Source of the DNA: Ruminococcaceae bacterium UBA794
Lineage (GTDB): Bacteria; Bacillota; Clostridia; Oscillospirales; Ruminococcaceae
Assembly: GCA_002304735.1 (NCBI GenBank)
Contig: DBIU01000075.1
Span: 1 to 21,279, forward strand
Direction of reading: 5' to 3'
Length of the DNA: 21,279 bases
Shown here: positions 6,603 through 12,980 of the stretch, one piece after another
Numbering within the stretch: position 1 is the stretch's first letter
Layout of the letters: each line of letters opens with the position of its first letter
Made by a program: the position numbers and the translations under genes
The notes under the pieces: generated by a model
The model's input: the letters and a program-made list of their open reading frames with translations, nothing else
Database searches by the model: none
Told to the model about the DNA's origin: nothing

Positions 6603-6701
6603 TATAACATTTATTCCCGCCTTTTTCAACCACTTTCCCGATTATGGTTTCACAAGCCTAAATGTTATGCATTTGATGTCGCTTTGCGATATAATTGAAC
6701 A
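6564..6701 (-). repeat. 138-bp inverted duplication, copy B
   Basis: Reverse complement of 590-727 with about 93% identity and no gap. It covers the 3' hairpin arm and U-tract of the tracrRNA candidate plus about 100 bp beyond. The homology stops at 6564, short of the anti-repeat. The outer ends of both copies carry TGTTCA and ATCGCAAAGCGACATC. Confidence 0.9.
6601..6629 (-). promoter_or_regulatory. antisense promoter facing the tracrRNA candidate
   Basis: On the minus strand TTGAAA (6629-6624), 17 nt, TATAAT (6606-6601). Both boxes are conserved in copy A. Transcription would start near 6594 and read through the tracrRNA candidate in antisense, giving an RNA that carries one CRISPR repeat in crRNA sense. 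Confidence 0.65.
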
Positions 6702-6734
6702 AAATCGCTGACAATATAGATTAGCGCTTGCGGG

Positions 6735-6764
6735 AAAAAAATAACCCCTAGCAGAAACTAGGGG
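6735..6764 (-). terminator. second (distal) tRNA trailer terminator
   Basis: On the minus strand CCCCTAG (6764-6758) pairs with CTAGGGG (6751-6745) over a 6-nt loop, followed by a T-run. A GCAGCG/CGCTGC hairpin (6775-6789) stands before it. This is the distal copy of the unit at 6823-6882. Confidence 0.8.
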
Positions 6765-6827
6765 CGATAAAGGTGCAGCGTTACGCTGCCTGTGAAATTC
6801 AACGGCATAGCAAAGCCCCTCGCGGGC

Positions 6828-6861
6828 AAAAAAATCGCCCCTAGCAGAAACTAGGGGCGAT
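6828..6861 (-). terminator. intrinsic terminator of tRNA-Leu
   Basis: On the minus strand ATCGCCCCTAG (6861-6851, as complement) pairs with CTAGGGGCGAT over a 6-nt loop and is followed by seven T (6834-6828). A CCAGCG/CGCTGG hairpin (6868-6882) lies between it and the tRNA. Confidence 0.9.
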
Positions 6862-6882
6862 AAAGATCCAGCGTTACGCTGG

Positions 6883-6969
6883 TGGTGCAGGTGACGGGAC
6901 TTGAACCCACACGACCTCGCGATCACTAGCACCTGAAGCTAGCGCGTCTGCCAATTCCGCCACACCTGC
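6883..6969 (-). tRNA. tRNA-Leu (anticodon CAG)
   Basis: On the minus strand the acceptor arm GCAGGTG pairs with CACCTGC, followed by A and an encoded CCA. The anticodon stem CTAGC/GCTAG holds the loop TTCAGGT, giving anticodon CAG for CUG codons. The T-loop GGTTCAAGTCC is present and the long variable arm fits a leucine tRNA. The encoded CCA and the terminator support a functional gene. Confidence 0.95.
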
Positions 6970-7004
6970 GTATTAAGCTCGGCGGTTTCCCGCTGAACAC
7001 AACT

Positions 7005-7033
7005 ATTATATCACAAAGCCGCCTGATTGTCAA
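7005..7033 (-). promoter_or_regulatory. consensus promoter of tRNA-Leu
   Basis: On the minus strand TTGACA (7033-7028), 17 nt, TATAAT (7010-7005): a perfect match to the housekeeping consensus, 35 nt before the mature tRNA. Confidence 0.9.
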
Positions 7034-7080
7034 GTACTTTTTGGAAAAATGCATATTTTTTAATATACCGCGGCGATATA

Positions 7081-7124
7081 AAAATCCGCTCTGCGCGTTT
7101 TAATTGCTCGTCAGAGCGGATTTT
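7081..7124 (-). terminator. terminator of the sigma-factor operon
   Basis: AAAATCCGCTCTG (7081-7093) pairs with CAGAGCGGATTTT (7112-7124), flanked by T-runs on both strands. It abuts the stop codon of the last operon gene at 7125 and could work in both directions. Confidence 0.85.
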
Positions 7125-8111
7125 TTATTTTATCGTAACGCTGTTGTTAAGCACGGGCGCGCTGTACATAAACAGAACGTCGCTGCCGCCGAAGTCCACG
7201 AACCTTCCGAGAAGCTCCGGCGCAAGGTAACGAATATCAATAAGCGTGATTTTTGAATAACTTTCGGCGAGGAGCGGCGCAATGCTGCTTGCAAACGAGT
7301 CGCGGAAAATCACAAGTTCTCTGCCGCTCGCTGCGTTCGGGTTTTCTATCGTCATAAGCGATTTCGCTCCCGAAAGGAAAATCTCATACGGGTCGTCGCC
7401 CTCGGCAAGCTGCAAATTATAGATATCCGTAAGCTTGTTTGTTTCGCCGTCAAGCACCGTGCAGTCCGTCATAAACGCGCTTTTGAGGTAAACAAGCTCG
7501 TCCGGCTCGACGTCGATATCGGCTTGTCGGCAATGCACGCCGTAAAACGGCTTGTCAAGCTTCTCGAGCGTATATTCCGCGGAAAGCCCAACGCCCATTC
7601 TTTCGGCGATAAAGCAAGCGATATCCGTGATTTTTTCCTGTTTCCAGTGAGTATCCGTGCGGTAATAATCCGAAAGCTCAAGCATCGGGAAAACGTCGAT
7701 ATATTCGGCGAAATCCATATTTTCCGTCAGCAGCTTAACAAGCTTCGCGTAATCCATCGCGGGATAACCGTTCTTTTCCGCGAGAAAAAGGTTTTTGTCG
7801 GGAACGACGGTCACGAAAACATTCCCGCTTTTTCCGTTCAGATATTCGTCGTAAACGTATTGAAAGCGCTTTGCCGCATAGCTTACGGACTTCTCGTCAA
7901 GCGGATATTCAAGCCTTGCCGCGTATCCCTCGGCGACATAAACGCCGTTTTGGTCGCGCTCTCCGGGAACGTATTCTCCGGAAGAATTATCGGAGCTTGC
8001 CGCGCTGTCGGAAGCGGAAATCTCGGAGCTTTCGCCCGAAGAAGCGCCGCCTGCCGAGCAGCCCGCAAGCAGAATTGCCGCAATTGCCGCGGAAATAATT
8101 TTATGCTTCAT
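7125..8111 (-). CDS. DHHW/AlgX-like lipoprotein (SGNH-type fold)
   Basis: 328 aa. The lipobox LAGC gives lipid-bearing Cys18, followed by a Ser/Gly/Glu-rich linker to about residue 45. The globular part carries TVVPDKNLFLAEKNGYP (101-117), RTDTHWKQ with Asp153, His155 and Trp156, and VIFRDSFASSIAPLL with Asp271 and Ser272. This is the DHHW family pattern, related to the SGNH-like domain of AlgJ/AlgX, where the D-x-H-W and the Ser form the active site of O-acetyl transfer to polysaccharide. Those residues are intact here. Acting on an extracellular glycan is therefore plausible but not shown. It is the last gene of a four-gene operon and starts 9 nt after the preceding stop. Confidence 0.8.
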   Translation of the reverse strand: MKHKIISAAIAAILLAGCSAGGASSGESSEISASDSAASSDNSSGEYVPGERDQNGVYVAEGYAARLEYPLDEKSVSYAAKRFQYVYDEYLNGKSGNVFVTVVPDKNLFLAEKNGYPAMDYAKLVKLLTENMDFAEYIDVFPMLELSDYYRTDTHWKQEKITDIACFIAERMGVGLSAEYTLEKLDKPFYGVHCRQADIDVEPDELVYLKSAFMTDCTVLDGETNKLTDIYNLQLAEGDDPYEIFLSGAKSLMTIENPNAASGRELVIFRDSFASSIAPLLAESYSKITLIDIRYLAPELLGRFVDFGGSDVLFMYSAPVLNNSVTIK

Positions 8112-8120
8112 ATCCTTGAA

Positions 8121-8915
8121 TTAACCTTGGAAAGGCTCGTTTACGAGTACTTTTGCGGAGGGATAAGCCTCGGAGAGGCATTTTGCAAACGCGTCAATCA
8201 AGTCCTCGTTTCCGAAGGCGCTTACAAGATAATCGCCGACCGAAGCGACGATAAGCTTGTCCGGGAAGCCGCACATCCAATGCCGCGCCTGAAACGTCTT
8301 GTTAATACTGTCGGCAAGCGCTGCCGCGTCGGCTCCGTCCGCAAGGCGATAGGCGCCCGAGGAGAAGATGTTCTGGTTCATCATATGTATAAGGCTCGCG
8401 GCGCTGTCGATTTTCGATACTTCCGCCGCGGGAATACAGAAAACGCGTTCGACTTCGGCGGGGTCTGAGATTGTATACATACCCGCCGCGTTGTCAACCG
8501 CATTATCAATGGAGCCGCCCCATACGGGGAACTTTTCGTCCTCGGAAAACAGCCCGTAAACCTTATTCAGAAGCTCCGCTCCGTCCTTGATTTCAACCTG
8601 CGGCGTGGGCTCGGGCTTGCTTTCGGGAGCGGACGAGCTTTCTTCGGGCTTGCTTTCTGTTGTGCTTGAAGAACTCTCGGCTGTGCTTTCCGAACTGCTT
8701 TCCGAACTGCTTGAAGCCGTTGACGATGAAGATGATGTTGTTGATGACGATGACGATGAAGATGACGATGAAGATGACGATGATGACGAAGATGTTGACG
8801 ATGAACTGCTTTCATCGGCGCTTGAAGATGAATTTCCGTTTCCGCTGCACGCCGTAAGCGCCGCCGCCATAAGAACCGCCGTTATTCCTGCCGTAATTCT
8901 TTTTGTTCTTTTCAT
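8121..8915 (-). CDS. lipoprotein with a poly-Ser linker, DUF4358-like
   Basis: 264 aa from ATG 8915, chosen because GGAGG stands 7 nt upstream and a lipoprotein signal starts there (MKRTKRITAG..., lipobox LTAC, Cys23); the frame is open further upstream without such support. About 80 residues (26-110) are nearly all Ser with Thr, Glu, Ala and Pro, a wall-spanning spacer. The C-terminal 150 residues (ELLNKVYGLFSED ... IDAFAKCLSEAYPSAKVLV) have the small alpha/beta pattern of DUF4358-type lipoproteins: a stretch like AAALADSINKTFQARH followed by DKLIVASVGDYLVSAF. The family call is tentative. The Ser tract is encoded by a TCATCG/TCATCT-like simple repeat. It lies between the anti-sigma and DHHW genes in one operon. 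Confidence 0.75.
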   Translation of the reverse strand: MKRTKRITAGITAVLMAAALTACSGNGNSSSSADESSSSSTSSSSSSSSSSSSSSSSSTTSSSSSTASSSSESSSESTAESSSSTTESKPEESSSAPESKPEPTPQVEIKDGAELLNKVYGLFSEDEKFPVWGGSIDNAVDNAAGMYTISDPAEVERVFCIPAAEVSKIDSAASLIHMMNQNIFSSGAYRLADGADAAALADSINKTFQARHWMCGFPDKLIVASVGDYLVSAFGNEDLIDAFAKCLSEAYPSAKVLVNEPFQG

Positions 8916-8947
8916 TTTTGTGCCTCCGTTGTCTTTGATAAAGTCTG

Positions 8948-9493
8948 TTAATAAGCCGATTTTTCCCTTATAACCCAGCCGTTCGCGCCCTCGTCGAACG
9001 CAAGCTCGAGTATAAGGACTTGATTTCCCGTTTTCGCCGAGAGCGTAAATTCCTCGTCGGCGCTTGCGAGAACAACGCTCCATATAATCTCCGCGCTTTC
9101 GTTGATTTCAAGCTCGGAGGAAGCCTTAGCCGCGCCGTTTCCGACGGGGAAAATCACGCCTCCCGAAACGCTTACGGCGGTTTTGCCGCCGACATTGATT
9201 TTAATGGGAATTTCCGCGGTTTCTATCATATGAACCGCGATAGCGCCGCTTCTGCCGTTTTCCGAAAGGACTTCAACGGGACCCAAGGACGGGTTTTCTC
9301 CGCGAACGAGAATATCGGGAGCTTTTCCGCGCGGTATAAACAAAAACGCGCAAATTGCGGCGGCGCAGGCTGCCGCGGCGAAGCAAAGCTTGATTGCGGG
9401 AGCGGATTTGCGCTTGCGAAAAGGCTTCTGCGCTTCCTCGACAAATCTGTCGTCAATCATCGAAACGGCTTCGGAAAAAGCTTCGTGCTTCAT
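8948..9493 (-). CDS. single-pass membrane protein, probable anti-sigma factor
   Basis: 181 aa. The first 33 residues are cytoplasmic and basic near the membrane (KPFRKRKS), one membrane segment spans about 34-53 (IKLCFAAAACAAAICAFLF), and the rest is extracytoplasmic and beta-rich. Its ATG overlaps the stop of the ECF sigma gene (ATGA, 9493-9490), which implies translational coupling and equal dosage, the usual layout for a sigma/anti-sigma pair. No zinc-type HxxxCxxC motif is visible, and the N-terminal part is short for an anti-sigma domain, so the call rests on context and topology. Confidence 0.65.
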   Translation of the reverse strand: MKHEAFSEAVSMIDDRFVEEAQKPFRKRKSAPAIKLCFAAAACAAAICAFLFIPRGKAPDILVRGENPSLGPVEVLSENGRSGAIAVHMIETAEIPIKINVGGKTAVSVSGGVIFPVGNGAAKASSELEINESAEIIWSVVLASADEEFTLSAKTGNQVLILELAFDEGANGWVIREKSAY

Positions 9494-10044
9494 ATGAATA
9501 TCCCCTCGCTTTCAAGATAGCTTTTGAGCTTGTTTCGCGTGCGGAAAAGGAGCGACTTCAGCTTTCCCTCGGAAAAGCCCGTTTTTTTCGAGATTTCTTC
9601 GACGCTTTCGCAGAAAAAATACCGCATTACGAACACGCTCCGCACCTCGGGCTTCTGCCGCTCCAGAAACGCGTTAAGGCAGTCGCGGATTTCCGCGGCG
9701 GAGCTTTCTTCGCCCTTTTTATCGGGAACGCACTCGTCAAGCTCGTCCAAGGAAACCGCATATTCTCCCGAAAATCTTTTTTGGGTATGCTCGGCTTTAT
9801 ATCGGTTAAGAGCGAGATTTCTTACGATTTTCGCGAGATACGGCATAAACGGCTCGGGATTTTTCGGCGGAATTGTTTCCCACAGGCGCATATACGCGTG
9901 ATTGACGATTTCCTCGCCGTCCTGCGGATTTCCGAGGATACCGCAGGCTATTTTCCCGCAAAGCCTTCCGTATTTCACGGAAGTTTCGGTTACCGCCCTC
10001 TCGTCGCGCTGCCAAAAAAGGCGGACAATCTCTTTGTCGTCCAT
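9490..10044 (-). CDS. ECF-type RNA polymerase sigma factor
   Basis: 184 aa from ATG 10044, which has AAGGAG six nt upstream; the frame extends to 10113 but without a ribosome site. Region 2 (about 8-82) has DGEEIVNHAYMRLWETI and the promoter-melting stretch YLAKIVRNLALNRYK. Region 4 (about 125-180) has VRSVFVMRYFFCESVEEI and the helix-turn-helix KKTGFSEGKLKSLLFRTR. No region 1 or 3 is present, which is typical of the ECF group. It heads an operon with a membrane anti-sigma-like partner and two lipoproteins, so an envelope signal is the likely trigger. Confidence 0.92.
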   Translation of the reverse strand: MDDKEIVRLFWQRDERAVTETSVKYGRLCGKIACGILGNPQDGEEIVNHAYMRLWETIPPKNPEPFMPYLAKIVRNLALNRYKAEHTQKRFSGEYAVSLDELDECVPDKKGEESSAAEIRDCLNAFLERQKPEVRSVFVMRYFFCESVEEISKKTGFSEGKLKSLLFRTRNKLKSYLESEGIFI

Positions 10045-10093
10045 TCTGCGCTCCTTCCTTGCTTCCCTATCAATAATAACAACTTTTTTTCGC

Positions 10094-10103
10094 AAAGGTT
10101 TCA
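10094..10103 (-). promoter_or_regulatory. possible ECF -35 element (autoregulation)
   Basis: On the minus strand TGAAACCTTT (10103-10094) stands 49 nt before the sigma gene start. It resembles the GAAAC-type -35 box of many ECF promoters. No clear -10 box was seen, so this is tentative. Confidence 0.35.
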
Positions 10104-10145
10104 CTTTTTTCAAAAAAACTTGCTGCCTTTGGACTTTTTTAGTTG

Positions 10146-10174
10146 ATTATATCACATTCGGCGCAAAAAGTAAA
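10146..10174 (-). promoter_or_regulatory. candidate housekeeping promoter of the sigma operon
   Basis: On the minus strand TTTACT (10174-10169), 17 nt, TATAAT (10151-10146), about 95 nt before the sigma gene. Confidence 0.5.
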
Positions 10175-10288
10175 GCGTTAATCCCTATCTTAACGCTGCT
10201 TTTGCAGGAAAATATTCATTTTGTTGAATAATATCCGCGCTGAACAAAAATAATATTTGGATTTTCGACTTTTTTCTTAATAATTATA

Positions 10289-10317
10289 TTGAAAAATACT
10301 CTAAAATGTGGTAAAAT
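10289..10317 (+). promoter_or_regulatory. promoter of the phosphorelay operon
   Basis: TTGAAA (10289-10294), 17 nt, TAAAAT (10312-10317), 36 nt before the first start codon. It is divergent from the sigma operon. Confidence 0.65.
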
Positions 10318-10352
10318 TATAGTGTGTATGTTTTTGGTAATGGGAAAGGCGG

Positions 10353-12578
10353 GTGACGCGATTGAAAAAAACTCGGTTTGTGAGCGTTCTTCACGACCTT
10401 ATTATGGGCGAGGAGCTGGATAATAAGCATAAGCTTCAGAATATGCTGCTTGCGACAAGCATTATCGGGTGCGGAATTTCGTCCGTTATTTCGCTTTTTT
10501 CCGACAGAAGTATTGCAAGCAAGCTTCTTCCGCTGTTTTGCTTTATAATGCTGCTGGTTACGTTCTATGTTTCCACCGTCCGAAGAAAGCAAAAAGCGGG
10601 AACGCTTATGGTGTTCATTTCGATAAATCTGATTTTTTTCCCGCTGATGTTCTTCTGCAACGGCGGCGTGTACAGCGGAATGCCGATTTGGCTTATTTTC
10701 GGACTGATTTACCCGTGGCTCGTGAGCGAGGGCGCTTTGTGCGTCGTGATGTTCGCGCTGAATATGCTCGCGGCGCTGGTTTGTTTCGGCGCGCAGTTCT
10801 TTTTTCCGGAATATTTCGTAGTTCCAAGCGCCGCCGATTTTACTCAATTTCTTATTTTGGACAATATTCGCGCGGCTTTGCTTGTCGCGGCAATTCTCGG
10901 TCTGACGATTAGGTATCAGGTCTATGTTTTCGACCGTCAGCACGCTAAAATGCTCGAACAGGAAAATCAGCTCAGAACCGCTATGAGCCTTGCGGACAAG
11001 GCGAATGCCGCGAAAACAAGCTTCCTTCTCAATATGTCGCACGAAATCCGCACGCCGATAAACGCGGTTCTCGGTATGGACGAGATGATTCTTCGCGAGT
11101 GCGGCGACGAAGCTATTCTCGGTTACGCAGCCAATATTCAGTCCGCGGGACAGCTTCTTTTGGCGGTAATAAACGACGTTCTCGATTTCTCGAAGATTGA
11201 ATCGGGAAAGCTTGAGCTTATTCCCGTTGAATATAACGTTCATCAGCTTATGAACAGCTGTTACAATATCATCATAAACCGCGCCGAAAAGAAAAATCTT
11301 CTGCTTGAAATTCAAAACGACCCCGAGCTTCCGTCGGGACTTATCGGCGATGAAATCAGAATAAGGCAGATGATTATAAATCTCCTTACAAACGCGGTTA
11401 AATACACCGTTGCGGGCAAGGTTACAATGTCGCTCGGCTTCAAAAAAATCTCCGAAAAGATGATTTCGCTGAAGGTGAGCATACGAGATACGGGTATGGG
11501 TATCTCGCCCGAAAATCAGCGCGAGCTGTTCAGCGATTTTAACCGTCTTGATTCGCTTAAAACGCGGAATATCGAGGGCACGGGTCTTGGACTTAGTATC
11601 ACAAAGCGCCTCGCCAAATTAATGGACGGAACAATCGGCGTGGAAAGTACGCTTGGAGTGGGCTCGGAGTTTTGGTTTGAAATTCCGCAGGAGATTGCTT
11701 CGGACAAGCCCGCGGGCGAGTTTACGGAAAATCGGCGCGATATTGCCGAAACGAGCAGGGAATACCACGAGCTGTTTCAGGCGCCCGCCGCGCGTATTCT
11801 TGTCGTGGACGACGTAAAGCTGAATATCGACGTTATGAAGGGGCTTTTGAAGCGGACGAGAATATGCGTAGACGCGGCTTACAGCGGCAGAGAATGTCTT
11901 GGGCTTGTGCAGAAAAACAACTATGACCTTGTTTTTATGGACCATTTGATGCCGGAAATGGACGGAATACAGACTCTCAATTTTATGAGAAAGAACGTTG
12001 ACAGCCCTAACCATAACGTTCCCGTTATCGCGCTCACGGCGAACGCGGTCGCGGGCGCAAGGGAGAAGTACACGGCGCTCGGTTTTTCGGATTACCTCGC
12101 AAAGCCCGTACAAGCCGATAAGCTCGAGCGGCTTCTTATGGATTATTTGCCCGCCGAGCTTATTCTTCCCGCGGACAAAACGCCTTCTTCAAAGAAGAAC
12201 GGCTCGTCGCGCGCGGACGAAGCTTCGGAGTTTAACAGCGAAGCGGGGATTTACTGGTGCTGCGGCGACAAGGAGCTTTACCGCAAAATCCTCTGTATGG
12301 TTAATATCGACACAAGAGCGGTTCAGCTCGACAACGCTTTCCGAAACGGCGAATGGCAAACCTACGAGCGGCTTTGCTGCGGTCTGAAAAGCGCGGCGAA
12401 AACCGTCGGCGGAGAAAAGCTTTCGCGCCTTGCGGGAAAAATGGAAAAGAACGTGAAAAACGGAGATATATCCTGCGTTCGCGAAAATCACAGAACGCTG
12501 ATTGATTGCTGCCACAGCTTTGAAAAGGCGGCGAACAGATATCTTTTCAGTAATAATTACGAGGGAGATAAACACTGA
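10353..12578 (+). CDS. hybrid histidine kinase with a degenerate HPt domain
   Basis: 741 aa from GTG 10353; a TTG at 10362 in the same frame has GGCGGGTGA ahead of it at better spacing and may be the true start (positions here count from the GTG). Order: about six membrane segments (30-190), a coiled coil (200-222), HisKA with His230 in NMSHEIRTP, HATPase with Asn347, DTGMGI (379-384) and GTGLGLS (409-415), a receiver with Asp486/487, phospho-acceptor Asp530, Thr562 and Lys584, then an HPt-like helical bundle (about 630-730). In the HPt the position of the phospho-His (HALKS in the operon's second kinase) reads CGLKS, with Cys676. It should autophosphorylate and pass phosphate to its own receiver but not through its own HPt. 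The stop overlaps the next ATG. Confidence 0.9.
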   Translation: MTRLKKTRFVSVLHDLIMGEELDNKHKLQNMLLATSIIGCGISSVISLFSDRSIASKLLPLFCFIMLLVTFYVSTVRRKQKAGTLMVFISINLIFFPLMFFCNGGVYSGMPIWLIFGLIYPWLVSEGALCVVMFALNMLAALVCFGAQFFFPEYFVVPSAADFTQFLILDNIRAALLVAAILGLTIRYQVYVFDRQHAKMLEQENQLRTAMSLADKANAAKTSFLLNMSHEIRTPINAVLGMDEMILRECGDEAILGYAANIQSAGQLLLAVINDVLDFSKIESGKLELIPVEYNVHQLMNSCYNIIINRAEKKNLLLEIQNDPELPSGLIGDEIRIRQMIINLLTNAVKYTVAGKVTMSLGFKKISEKMISLKVSIRDTGMGISPENQRELFSDFNRLDSLKTRNIEGTGLGLSITKRLAKLMDGTIGVESTLGVGSEFWFEIPQEIASDKPAGEFTENRRDIAETSREYHELFQAPAARILVVDDVKLNIDVMKGLLKRTRICVDAAYSGRECLGLVQKNNYDLVFMDHLMPEMDGIQTLNFMRKNVDSPNHNVPVIALTANAVAGAREKYTALGFSDYLAKPVQADKLERLLMDYLPAELILPADKTPSSKKNGSSRADEASEFNSEAGIYWCCGDKELYRKILCMVNIDTRAVQLDNAFRNGEWQTYERLCCGLKSAAKTVGGEKLSRLAGKMEKNVKNGDISCVRENHRTLIDCCHSFEKAANRYLFSNNYEGDKH

Positions 12579-12964
12579 TGAAAAAAAGAGTAATGATTGT
12601 CGACGACGATAAGATGACGCTTCAGCTTTGCGAGTACATACTGAAAAAGCAGGGCTATAACGTTGTTACGGTTGAGTCGGGAAAGCGCTGTCTTGAATAT
12701 CTGCGCGATGAAAGCAATCCGCCGGTTCACGGTATACTTTTGGATATCGAAATGCCGCTGCTTAACGGCTATAACACGCTTTCGAGTATACGTCAGTCGG
12801 AAAAGCTGATGAAAATACCCGTTATGTTCCTCACGGCGACCGCCACTCCGGATACCGTTAAGGAGGCGATAAGGCTCGGCGTGACCTCTTACCTCAAAAA
12901 GCCGTTTTTGCCCTCCGAGCTTTCGGAAAGGGTGGACCAGCTCCTCTCCGAACCGGTGAAATAA
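12578..12964 (+). CDS. stand-alone receiver (CheY-like) response regulator
   Basis: 128 aa, one receiver domain and nothing else. The acidic pocket is Asp9/Asp10/Asp11, the phospho-acceptor Asp56 in LLDIEMP, the switch Thr86 in FLTAT and Lys108 in KKPF. The start codon shares one base with the stop of the hybrid kinase, preceded by GAGGGAG, so translation is coupled. Without an output domain it can act as a phosphate carrier or sink, or bind a partner protein. It lies between two kinases, either of which could supply phosphate. Confidence 0.93.
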   Translation: MKKRVMIVDDDKMTLQLCEYILKKQGYNVVTVESGKRCLEYLRDESNPPVHGILLDIEMPLLNGYNTLSSIRQSEKLMKIPVMFLTATATPDTVKEAIRLGVTSYLKKPFLPSELSERVDQLLSEPVK

Positions 12965-12980
12965 CGGGAGGGCTTTGCCT

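Noticed and set aside
6072..6698. Plus-strand 208-codon frame spanning the permease end and the tracrRNA-like region
   Set aside because: It runs through the permease gene in another frame and over non-coding structure, without a start signal or recognisable protein.
6515..6701. Copy B as a CRISPR leader followed by a one-repeat array on the minus strand
   Set aside because: It was considered because a promoter precedes the repeat. There is no spacer or second repeat, the repeat's last base is changed, and the plus-strand order fits a tracrRNA better. It is kept as an alternative in the findings.
8587..8973. Plus-strand frame rich in Asp and Glu
   Set aside because: It is the antisense reading of the poly-Ser linker of the lipoprotein at 8121-8915.
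10317..11315. Minus-strand 332-codon frame opposite the first hybrid kinase
   Set aside because: It is antisense to the membrane and HisKA regions, with Arg/His/Asn-rich low-quality sequence typical of a shadow.
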